Source of the DNA: Firmicutes bacterium UBA4874
GTDB taxonomy: Bacteria; Bacillota; Clostridia; Caldicoprobacterales; DTU083
Reading direction: 5' to 3'
Assembly (NCBI GenBank): GCA_002399435.1
Contig: DHDO01000045.1
Location: 2,843 to 27,449, forward strand
Length of the DNA: 24,607 nt
Numbering within the stretch: position 1 is the stretch's first letter; the number at the start of each line of letters is the position of its first letter. A program made the translations under genes and the position numbers. Positions 1 to 7,557 of this stretch are shown here, in pieces. Below the pieces are notes generated by a model, which had not been told where the DNA came from, did not search any database, and was given only the letters and a program-made list of their open reading frames with translations.

Positions 1-282
1 GACGTGATGATGTTTGACGAGCCCACCTCCGCGCTGGATCCGGAATTGGTCGGAGAGGTTCTGGATGTTATGAAATCCGTTGCCCGGGACGGGCGGACCA
101 TGATCGTCGTCACTCACGAAATTGAATTTGCAAGGGAAGTGGCAAGCAATGTTATTTTCATGGACGGTGGAGTGATTGTGGAAGAGGGATCGCCTTCCCA
201 GGTGATCGATCATCCGCAGGAGGATCGGACAAAGCAGTTTCTGAACCGTGTAACCCACAGCAAGCTGCAGATGGCACAGTAA
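1..282 (+). CDS. Amino acid ABC transporter ATP-binding protein, C-terminal part (5' end outside window)
   Basis: The reading frame is open from base 1 and ends at TAA 280-282, so only the last 93 codons are present. The visible part begins at the Walker B region ([12 protein letters not shown], with the catalytic Glu and the D-loop) and continues to the switch His in [13 protein letters not shown]. It ends in a short tail typical of the GlnQ/HisP polar amino acid uptake ATPases, with the segment [15 protein letters not shown] followed by a DHP motif and QFLNRV. In this family the protein hydrolyses ATP at the inner face of the membrane to drive import through a permease with a separate binding protein. 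The substrate cannot be told from this fragment. No convincing terminator follows, and the next gene has its own promoter at 340-368. Confidence 0.9.
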   Translation, partial: DVMMFDEPTSALDPELVGEVLDVMKSVARDGRTMIVVTHEIEFAREVASNVIFMDGGVIVEEGSPSQVIDHPQEDRTKQFLNRVTHSKLQMAQ

Positions 283-339
283 CTGCATTCCGTTTCCCAC
301 ATCGCGTATCTACAAAAGCGGCGTATCCATAAAAGGGGT

Positions 340-368
340 TTGATTCCCGCAGGAAAAATGGATATAAT
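340..368 (+). promoter_or_regulatory. Sigma-A type promoter for the mrfA-mrfB-TPR operon
   Basis: TTGATT (340-345) and TATAAT (363-368) are separated by exactly 17 nt. The -10 is a perfect match and the -35 matches four of six bases. Transcription would start near 375, about 30 nt before the ATG at 407. Confidence 0.7.
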
Positions 369-406
369 GATAGAAAGACGACTTGGGGGAATGAGGGGAT
401 GCCATC

Positions 407-2722
407 ATGAATATCGATCAATTGGTGGATCAGATACGCAGTAATCCGGCTGTTATGGAGAATGTTACAGGGTGGAAGGAGATCCCGCCCAGGGAAGCAG
501 CCTACGGCCCTTTTCCCAGGGGCCTGCAGCCGGAATTACTGGACGTTCTGAAAAAGAGAGGCATCCATCAGCTGTACTCTCATCAATCCAGGGCGATCGA
601 TCTGGTGCTGCAGGGAAAGAATGTCGTGGTGGTTACCCCTACGGCGTCCGGGAAAACCCTTTGCTATAACCTCCCTGTCGTCAATGGGATCTTGCAAAAT
701 GACGATACCAGGGCGTTGTATTTGTTTCCCACAAAAGCACTTTCCCAGGATCAGGTCAGTGAACTGCACGAGATGCTGGAGTTGCTGGATCATCCCATCA
801 AAACCTATACATATGACGGGGATACTCCTGTCGGCGCCCGGAAGGCCATCCGGCAGGCAGGGCACATCGTCGTAACCAATCCCGATATGCTTCATAGCGG
901 GATTATGCCCCATCATACCAAGTGGGTTAAGCTGTTTGAAAATCTGAAGTATGTTGTCATTGATGAAATTCATTCCTATCGCGGCGTATTTGGCAGCCAT
1001 ATAGCCAATGTTCTTCGCCGCCTGAACCGTATCTGCCGTTTTTATGGCTCACATCCCCAGTATATCTGCTGCTCCGCCACCATAGCCAATCCAAAGGAAC
1101 TGGCGGAGAGGATCATCGGACAGGAAGCGGAACTGGTGGATGTGAACGGCGCGCCTTCCGGCAGGAAGCATCTGATTTTTTACAATCCTCCCATCGTGAA
1201 CAGGCAGCTGGGTATCCGCAGGAGCTCTCTTCTGGAAACACGGAATCTTGCGGCTGACTTTCTGAAAAATGGCATACAGACCATTGTTTTTACCAGGAGC
1301 CGTCTGTCTGTGGAAGTATTGGTGATGTATCTGAAGAGGGTGGTGCGGGACAAGCCCGGTTCCTCCAGCCGCATCCGCGGATATCGCAGCGGTTATCTGC
1401 CGAAGGAACGACGGGAGATTGAGCATGGCCTTCGTGCCGGCCGGATACTGGGAGTGGTCAGCACCAACGCGCTGGAGCTGGGGATCGATATTGGAAAGCT
1501 TCAGGTATGCATTATGTGCGGTTATCCCGGCACCATAGCCAGCAGTTGGCAGCAAGCCGGGCGCGCGGGGCGCAGAAGCGATACTTCCGTCGCTTTGATG
1601 GTTGCCTCCGGCAATCCCCTGGATCAGTACATCATCCGGCATCCGGAATTCTTTCTGGAGTCCAGCCCGGAGTATGGGCTCATCAATCCGGATAACCTGT
1701 ATATCCTGATGTCCCATATCAAGTGCGCCGCCTTTGAGCTGCCGTTTGAGGATGGGGAGACCTTTGGAACGGACACGCTGGATCCCATTCTCGCTTATCT
1801 GGAGGAGGAAAAGGTGCTTCACCATGTAGGCGGCCGATGGCATTGGGTGGCCGATCAATTCCCCGCCAACGCCGTAAGCCTTCGCAGTGCTGCCGATGAA
1901 AATTTCGTTATCATTGATATCACCAAGCCAAAGCGCCGGGTCATAGGAGAGATGGATCGATTCAGTGCGCCTCAGCTGCTTCATGAGGAGGCGATCTATC
2001 TTCACGAAGGAACGCAGTATCAGGTGGAGAAGCTGGACTTTGCGGAGAAAAAGGCCTATGTCCGAAAAGTGGATGTGGATTATTATACCGATGCCAATCT
2101 GGCCGTTACCCTGAAGGTGCTGGATGTCTTTCAATCGGAGGAGGATGGCAGGACAGGCAGAAGCTATGGAGATGTCATGGTGACTTCCCTGGTGACCATG
2201 TTCAAGAAGATCAAATTTGATACCCATGAAAACCTGGGATGGGGCCCGGTGCGGCTGCCCGAACTGGAACTGCAGACAACGGCCTATTGGGCGACATGGA
2301 ATGAGATTCCTGCCGGGATCAAAAGCCAGGATGATCTGCAAAATGCACTGATGGGCATTGCCAATGTGCTGGGCCAGATTGCACCGCTTTATCTTATGTG
2401 TGATCCCAGTGACATTCATGTGATTTACCATGTAAAGTCGCCCTTTACAAAAAAGCCCACCATTTATATTTATGACAGCTGTCCCGGAGGAATCGGCTTC
2501 AGCAAACGGCTGTATGAAATGCATCTGGAGCTGTTCCGCAGGGCCCGGGAAGTTCTGTCCGGCTGCGGATGCGAAAACGGCTGCCCCGCATGCATCGGAC
2601 CTGCCGCCGAGGTAACGACAAACGGCAAAGCGCTGGCATTGACGATATTGGGAGGGATTCTGGATGATAGCCAACCTGAAGAGCAAACTGAGGGCCATGA
2701 AATCCAGCGCCCTTCCCGGTAA
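407..2722 (+). CDS. mrfA: MrfA-like superfamily 2 DNA helicase with C-terminal zinc-binding DUF1998 region
   Basis: This 771-residue protein has the helicase motifs of the YprA/MrfA family. There is a Q in YSHQ near residue 60, motif I TPTASGKT at 77-84, motif II DEIH at 186-189, motif III SAT at 223-225, and motif VI QQAGRAGRR near 381-389. The C-terminus carries a cysteine cluster (CGCENGCPAC) that in this family binds a metal. In Bacillus subtilis, MrfA works with the exonuclease MrfB in a UvrA-independent excision repair pathway for mitomycin C damage. The same two-gene pairing is seen here, with the mrfB start 59 nt inside this gene. Length is close to the B. subtilis protein. The ATG at 407 is chosen because AGGGG lies 8 nt upstream. 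Family assignment is firm; the damage substrate in this organism is inferred. Confidence 0.93.
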   Translation: MNIDQLVDQIRSNPAVMENVTGWKEIPPREAAYGPFPRGLQPELLDVLKKRGIHQLYSHQSRAIDLVLQGKNVVVVTPTASGKTLCYNLPVVNGILQNDDTRALYLFPTKALSQDQVSELHEMLELLDHPIKTYTYDGDTPVGARKAIRQAGHIVVTNPDMLHSGIMPHHTKWVKLFENLKYVVIDEIHSYRGVFGSHIANVLRRLNRICRFYGSHPQYICCSATIANPKELAERIIGQEAELVDVNGAPSGRKHLIFYNPPIVNRQLGIRRSSLLETRNLAADFLKNGIQTIVFTRSRLSVEVLVMYLKRVVRDKPGSSSRIRGYRSGYLPKERREIEHGLRAGRILGVVSTNALELGIDIGKLQVCIMCGYPGTIASSWQQAGRAGRRSDTSVALMVASGNPLDQYIIRHPEFFLESSPEYGLINPDNLYILMSHIKCAAFELPFEDGETFGTDTLDPILAYLEEEKVLHHVGGRWHWVADQFPANAVSLRSAADENFVIIDITKPKRRVIGEMDRFSAPQLLHEEAIYLHEGTQYQVEKLDFAEKKAYVRKVDVDYYTDANLAVTLKVLDVFQSEEDGRTGRSYGDVMVTSLVTMFKKIKFDTHENLGWGPVRLPELELQTTAYWATWNEIPAGIKSQDDLQNALMGIANVLGQIAPLYLMCDPSDIHVIYHVKSPFTKKPTIYIYDSCPGGIGFSKRLYEMHLELFRRAREVLSGCGCENGCPACIGPAAEVTTNGKALALTILGGILDDSQPEEQTEGHEIQRPSR

Positions 2723-3992
2723 GTCGGAAGCCGTCCGGGGTGCGGGAACAACCGCCCGGGGCGCAGGAGCGGAGGGCATGTCAAATCCGGAACAAGGCGG
2801 GAATTCAGGCAAGGAATGCAGTCCGGACCCGGAGAGCCGGCTGGACAGAGACCGTCTTGGCGGGACTGTTGCTTCGGGACCGGATGGGGTGTTTGTACGT
2901 AAACAGACAATATACGGATATGAAGAAAGTTATGGGAGGATTCCTCTGTACGATCTTCAGAATGCTGTCTTTACGGACAGTTTCTGGTGGACCCGTCTGG
3001 ATCGGGACTTGTGCCCGAAGGATCTTGTCTTTTTGGATACGGAGACGACAGGACTGGCCGGAGGGTCCGGGACCGTGGCATTTTTGGTGGGACTGGGGTA
3101 TGTGGGGGAAAAGGGACTGGTGGTGGATCAGTACCTGATGCGGGACTTTGATGAAGAAGTTCCCATGCTTCAGGCGGTGGCGGATCAATTGCGACGACAT
3201 TCAATCCTTGTTACCTTCAACGGAAAGTCCTTTGACTGGCCTTTGCTGGAGAGCCGGATGATTCTTTCCGGAGTTCCGCCAATTCATTGGGTGAATGCCC
3301 ACCTGGATCTGCTTCCTGTCGCCAGGCGCTTATGGGGTGCCCGCCTTCCGGATTGCACTTTGTCCACATTGGAGAAAGAGATTTTATCCCAACACCGGAC
3401 AGATGATATTCCCGGTTCCATGATTCCCGATATCTACCTTGATTTTCTGAAATCGCACGCTCCCGGGAAAATGCGGCAGGTCCTTCAGCACAATGAATGG
3501 GACATTGCAGCAATGGCTGCCTTGCTGGTGCATTTTGCCGTGTTGTATCATGACCCGGAGACCGATCGGGATGCCTGTGAGCTGCTGGGTATTGGCAAGG
3601 AACTGGAAAGAGCACATCGCATCCGGCAGGCTGAGGTCTGTTATCGGAAATGTATTGGCCTGTCGCCGCATCCCTTCGTTTTACATGCCAAAAAACGGCT
3701 TGCTTATCTGACAAAGCGGTACAGGGGACCTCAGGAAGCTATGGAACTTTGGGCGGATCTTGCAGGGAAGGAGGGCAGTTCCCTGTATTTTCCGCTTATT
3801 GAAATGGCAAAATTTCTGGAACACCAGGAGAAGGACTTCCCGGGGGCCCTGGAGTGCACGGAAAAGGCGATACGGCTGGCGAACCGATTTTCCGATTCCG
3901 ATATTGGTTCAAAACGGCTTCAGGCAGAATTGCTTCATCGCAGACAACGTTTGATGGAAAAAATGAGAAGGAGAATGGAACAATGGGGTTAA
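2664..3992 (+). CDS. mrfB: MrfB-like DEDDh exonuclease with C-terminal TPR region
   Basis: The 442-residue protein has an RNase H-fold exonuclease domain in the middle. The motifs are FLDTETTG (D125 and E127), FNGKSFD (D191) and HNEWD (H276 and D280), which together give the DEDDh metal-binding set. Residues from about 310 onward are helical and TPR-like, as in B. subtilis YprB/MrfB, the nuclease partner of MrfA. The start at 2664 lies inside mrfA and has GGAGGG 7 nt upstream. A later ATG at 2778 also follows a GGAGG, but only 2 nt away, so it is less likely. Residues 20-75 are low complexity, rich in Gly, Ala and charged residues, and look like a flexible linker. Overlap with mrfA suggests translational coupling. 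Confidence 0.92.
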   Translation: MIANLKSKLRAMKSSALPGKSEAVRGAGTTARGAGAEGMSNPEQGGNSGKECSPDPESRLDRDRLGGTVASGPDGVFVRKQTIYGYEESYGRIPLYDLQNAVFTDSFWWTRLDRDLCPKDLVFLDTETTGLAGGSGTVAFLVGLGYVGEKGLVVDQYLMRDFDEEVPMLQAVADQLRRHSILVTFNGKSFDWPLLESRMILSGVPPIHWVNAHLDLLPVARRLWGARLPDCTLSTLEKEILSQHRTDDIPGSMIPDIYLDFLKSHAPGKMRQVLQHNEWDIAAMAALLVHFAVLYHDPETDRDACELLGIGKELERAHRIRQAEVCYRKCIGLSPHPFVLHAKKRLAYLTKRYRGPQEAMELWADLAGKEGSSLYFPLIEMAKFLEHQEKDFPGALECTEKAIRLANRFSDSDIGSKRLQAELLHRRQRLMEKMRRRMEQWG

Positions 3993-4669
3993 TCGGAAAT
4001 TTTTATGGCTTTCGGGGATTTTACAATCATTCCAGAGGAAAGACGGAAGAGGCTTTGAAATGGTATCAAAAAGCGGAGGAGCACAGTGTCACCAACGCCA
4101 ATTATCAAATGGCATATGGAGTTTTGCTGCTTCGATCCGGACAATTTGACAAAGCGGAGAAACTCTTCAACAAGCTGCTTGTGTTTTTCCCCGGAAAGCC
4201 GAAAATAAAGAACAATGCAAAGATCAATCTGGCTCTTACCCACTGGAAGCAAGGACAGCTGGATCTGGCAGTGGAGTCCATGACGGAGCTTCACCATCAG
4301 TTGAAAAATTCACAGACCTATGGATCCCTGGGATATCTGCTGATTGAGACCGGAGACTATGAAAAAGCCCTGAAGTTCAACCAGGAAGCTCTTGATTACG
4401 ACGATACGGACCCCGTGGTGCTGGACAATCTGGGGCAAACCTATTATCGAATGGGAAATATGGAGAAAGCCTTTGAGTATTTTAAAAAGGCTCAGGAAGA
4501 AAAAGGGGACCAGGCAGTGACACTCTACCACCTGGGAATCCTCTATCAGAAGCAAGGCCGGACCGAAGAAGCAAAAGCGGTTCTGGACAAGGCACTGACC
4601 TGCAGAATGTCCGCTCTCAGTACGGTCACCCGGGAGGAAATCGAAGAGGAGCGGAAAAAGCTGGACTAA
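3983..4669 (+). CDS. Tetratricopeptide repeat protein, third gene of the mrfAB operon
   Basis: This 228-residue soluble protein is built almost entirely of TPR units. Examples are the segments around GKTEEALKWYQKAEEHS, SGQFDKAEKLFNKLL, TGDYEKALKFNQEAL, MGNMEKAFEYFKKAQE and QGRTEEAKAVLDKAL. There is no signal peptide or catalytic motif. The frame extends upstream to 3854, but ATG 3983 is preferred because AAGGAG (3968-3973) sits 9 nt before it, and the upstream part is only the mrfB shadow frame. It overlaps the end of mrfB by 10 nt and shares its promoter, so it may act with the MrfAB repair pair, perhaps as a scaffold. That role is inference from position only. Confidence 0.85.
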   Translation: MGLIGNFYGFRGFYNHSRGKTEEALKWYQKAEEHSVTNANYQMAYGVLLLRSGQFDKAEKLFNKLLVFFPGKPKIKNNAKINLALTHWKQGQLDLAVESMTELHHQLKNSQTYGSLGYLLIETGDYEKALKFNQEALDYDDTDPVVLDNLGQTYYRMGNMEKAFEYFKKAQEEKGDQAVTLYHLGILYQKQGRTEEAKAVLDKALTCRMSALSTVTREEIEEERKKLD

Positions 4670-4681
4670 AACAAATGGATC

Positions 4682-7351
4682 TTACAGACCCGGTTTCGAT
4701 GTGGCATCCGAACCCGGGCCTTTTTCTGTGTTGTTATCCCCTGACGGGGTACCCGTTTTCTCTCCTTCCTCATTGTCATCAGGATTTCCGGACTCTTCCG
4801 GAGTTGGAGACGGAGTGACTTTATTGTCCGGCACAGCCGAATTTCCCGGCTTTTCTCCGTTGTCGTCCTGATCCGGGTTGGAGCCGTTTGGATTATCCGT
4901 TTTATCACCCGGGTGGAGCCAATCCGGCAGTTTGTCCCAGAAGTCGTTTTTCTCAGGGGCTTCCGGTACCTGAACAAATATGGTTTTGGTTTTTTCTCCC
5001 TGGACAGGTTCGCCTTTTGACTTCATATTGGGATGAACCGGTACGATATAGTAGCCATAGCTCTGGCCGGGTTTCACCTGTGTATCCGTCCATTCCACGG
5101 GATCCATCGCGCCGGTGCGTACCTGCTGCATCAGGACGGCCTCTCCGTCCGCTCCCTCCGTTCTCATGATATTATAGGCAGCGTAGTCATTCTGTGGAGT
5201 AAAGGTAATAACAGGCAATCCCTTGTCGTTGCATACCGCATTGAAATCGGACGGGGGGATGGGTGTGGTCCAATAATCGGAGTGTTCGGTGGGGACTGTG
5301 TTTTTCTTGAAATATTCCTTCAATACATATTCGTCGGGTGTCATATCCGAGGCCAGCAAGACTTTGTGCTGCTCGAGCAGGGCCTTTTTATCCAGCCGCA
5401 CATCAATGACTCCAACAGGCTGCTGAAAATTGGGGAATTTCTTTCCCTGATAGAGATAATCAAATATATATTTCGAGATCTCCGTAGGATAGTTCCCGCC
5501 GGCGGTACCGGAAGGCAGATAATTTTCCCTGGTCCTTTTATCAAATCCCATCCATACGGCGACGGTATATTCCGGATTATAAGCGGCGACCCAGGCATCA
5601 TTGCTTCCCTTTACCCCTGAATTTTTGGGTAGCTGGACTGTACCGGTCTTTGCCGCTATATTCCGGCCCTTCAGACGGGACGCAGTGCCGCCCGTATCGG
5701 CAGCGGACTGCAGCAGATTGCTGATCAGAAAGGCCGTTTCCTCTGATATGGCCTGTTCTTTTTTGGGCCGGTATTCGTATAGGGTCCGGCCAAGCGAATC
5801 ATCGATCCGGCGAATCGTGGTGCTGCTCTTATAGCTTCCCCGATCGCCAAAGGTAGTGTATGCGCTGGCCAGCTCAACCGGGCTGACCCCTTTCTCCATC
5901 CCGCCAAGCGCTATGGCAAGATTGTAGTGATCGCTTTCCGTAAATGGGATCCCCATCTTTTCTGCTGTCTCAATCCCGTTCTCAATGCCCACATCATTCA
6001 GTACCTTGACGGCGGGGATATTGATGGACTTTGCCAATGCCGTCCTCAGGGTAACCATACCGCTGAACTTTCCGCCACTGTTTTTGGGAGAATAATTTCC
6101 TATGGTAATGGGGGCATCTTCGATGAAAGTAACAGGGGTATACTGATTGCTTTCTATGGCAGGCGCATACACAACCAATGGTTTTATGGCGGAACCCGGC
6201 TGCCGTTTGGCATTGGCCCGGTTCAGCACATGGGTCTGTCCCTCCGGATAGCTTTTCCCTCCCAGGACAGCTCGCAGTTCGCCGGTTGCTGTGTCCATGA
6301 CGGCCAGAGCGGATTCGCTGCTTTTCCCTGAAATGGGGCTTTTGGGAAACAGTTCATCTTTGGTATACAGCTGCTCAGCATAAGTCTGTAGATCGCTGTT
6401 CATTGTGGTGTAGATCCGATATCCGCCGGTATACAGCTTTTCCTGCTTTACGCCAAGGCACTTTGCCGCCTCATCCACCACCATATCCATAAAATAGCCA
6501 TGGACATAAGCCGGCTTTTTGTTCTCGGCAAATTGAATTGTTTCCCTTTTTGCAGCTGCTCCTTCTTCCGGAGACAGATAATGGTTCTTTACCATCAGAT
6601 CAAGTGCAAGATTCTTCCGCTGCTGGGACCGCTCAGCGTTGATAAAGGGAGAATTCCGGTTGGGATTCTTGATGATTCCAGCCAGCATGGCTCCCTCTGC
6701 GACCGTCAGTTCGCTGGCGGACTTGCCGAAGTAGGTCCTGGCGGCGGATTCGATACCATAGGCACCCTTTGCAAAATAAACGACATTCAGATACATTTCC
6801 AGTATCTGGTCCTTTGAATATTGCTGCTCCAGCTGCCAGGCCAGAAAGATTTCCTTTACCTTGCGATCGAGGGTCTTTTCCTGGGTCAGCACTGTATTGC
6901 GCACGACCTGCTGTGTAATGGTGCCGCCGCCTGCCACAATGCCCCTTGCCTTAATGTTCTGAAGCAGGGAGCCGAACATTCTCCGGACATCAAAACCCGG
7001 ATGGGTCCGGAAGCGGATATCCTCCACGGCAATGAATGCATTCTGTACATCCTTGGGTATTTCATTCAGGGGTACATAGATCCGGTTTTCAATGCCATGG
7101 ATGTTGGATACCGGTTTGTCCTGCATATCATATACCAGAGAGGTCTGCTCATAGTTTTCCAGTGCTTTTGGATTGAAATCCCGAAGGGATCCCAGAATGG
7201 AAGCCAGGTAAATCGCTCCGGTCAGCAGGACTGCCAGGCAAAGAATACCAATGACTGATAATATTTTCTTCCACCGTGACCGGGTGGATTTTTTCGCTTT
7301 GCTGTTTTTTTTCTTTCTGCTTTCTTTTCTACTTTCAGGAGATTCGGACAT
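4682..7351 (-). CDS. Class A penicillin-binding protein (transglycosylase/transpeptidase), PBP1A type
   Basis: This bifunctional murein synthase of 889 residues has a basic cytoplasmic tail, then one membrane segment at about 29-53. The GT51 transglycosylase domain has its catalytic Glu in EDIRF (E110). The motif at 141-148 reads GGGTITQQ instead of the usual GGSTITQQ. The transpeptidase domain has the SxxK nucleophile S387-K390 (GSAIK), SIN at 442-444 and KTG at 568-570, so both activities should be intact. After the catalytic domain comes a fibronectin-like stretch and a tail of about 90 residues rich in Pro, Asn, Asp, Gly and Glu. The start at 7351 has AAGGAAGG 8 nt upstream. An in-frame ATG at 7405 has no ribosome binding site. 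It faces the TPR gene with a 12-nt gap. Confidence 0.93.
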   Translation of the reverse strand: MSESPESRKESRKKKNSKAKKSTRSRWKKILSVIGILCLAVLLTGAIYLASILGSLRDFNPKALENYEQTSLVYDMQDKPVSNIHGIENRIYVPLNEIPKDVQNAFIAVEDIRFRTHPGFDVRRMFGSLLQNIKARGIVAGGGTITQQVVRNTVLTQEKTLDRKVKEIFLAWQLEQQYSKDQILEMYLNVVYFAKGAYGIESAARTYFGKSASELTVAEGAMLAGIIKNPNRNSPFINAERSQQRKNLALDLMVKNHYLSPEEGAAAKRETIQFAENKKPAYVHGYFMDMVVDEAAKCLGVKQEKLYTGGYRIYTTMNSDLQTYAEQLYTKDELFPKSPISGKSSESALAVMDTATGELRAVLGGKSYPEGQTHVLNRANAKRQPGSAIKPLVVYAPAIESNQYTPVTFIEDAPITIGNYSPKNSGGKFSGMVTLRTALAKSINIPAVKVLNDVGIENGIETAEKMGIPFTESDHYNLAIALGGMEKGVSPVELASAYTTFGDRGSYKSSTTIRRIDDSLGRTLYEYRPKKEQAISEETAFLISNLLQSAADTGGTASRLKGRNIAAKTGTVQLPKNSGVKGSNDAWVAAYNPEYTVAVWMGFDKRTRENYLPSGTAGGNYPTEISKYIFDYLYQGKKFPNFQQPVGVIDVRLDKKALLEQHKVLLASDMTPDEYVLKEYFKKNTVPTEHSDYWTTPIPPSDFNAVCNDKGLPVITFTPQNDYAAYNIMRTEGADGEAVLMQQVRTGAMDPVEWTDTQVKPGQSYGYYIVPVHPNMKSKGEPVQGEKTKTIFVQVPEAPEKNDFWDKLPDWLHPGDKTDNPNGSNPDQDDNGEKPGNSAVPDNKVTPSPTPEESGNPDDNEEGEKTGTPSGDNNTEKGPGSDATSKPGL
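4689..4725 (+). terminator. Rho-independent terminator after the TPR gene
   Basis: CCCGG (4689-4693) pairs with CCGGG (4714-4718), then after one mismatch TTCG (4695-4698) pairs with CGAA (4709-4712), followed by CC and five T. The hairpin lies inside the 3' end of the convergent PBP coding sequence. Confidence 0.75.
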
Positions 7352-7441
7352 ATTCTGCACCTTCCTTGGTTCGACAGATATTATTCCATCTAATATTTTG
7401 TCCATTTAAGAATACAACTAAACCATTTTACAATGTTATGG

Positions 7442-7470
7442 TGGACTTATCAAGTCATAGCGTGTATAAT
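7442..7470 (+). promoter_or_regulatory. Candidate promoter for the FtsH-like gene
   Basis: TGGACT (7442-7447) and a perfect TATAAT (7465-7470) are 17 nt apart. The -35 matches four of six bases. The leader to the TTG start at 7558 would be about 80 nt. Confidence 0.45.
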
Positions 7471-7495
7471 AAACAGGTGTTATACATTATGTAAA
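7466..7495 (-). promoter_or_regulatory. Candidate promoter for the PBP gene (minus strand)
   Basis: On the minus strand TTTACA (7490-7495) and TATTAT (7466-7471) are 18 nt apart. The -10 overlaps almost completely with the -10 of the opposing candidate promoter. The leader to ATG 7351 would be about 110 nt. Confidence 0.4.
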
Positions 7496-7557
7496 CTAGA
7501 AAACTGTTCTGAAATAAAGTTTTGATCTTTGTTTGACAGGGAAAGGAGAAGGAAGAA

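Noticed and set aside
1049..2812. 587-codon minus-strand reading frame
   Set aside because: It is antisense to mrfA, which has all helicase motifs. No ribosome binding site or known domain was seen.
7352..7405. Longer N-terminus for the first PBP (ATG 7405)
   Set aside because: It has no ribosome binding site, whereas ATG 7351 has a strong one.
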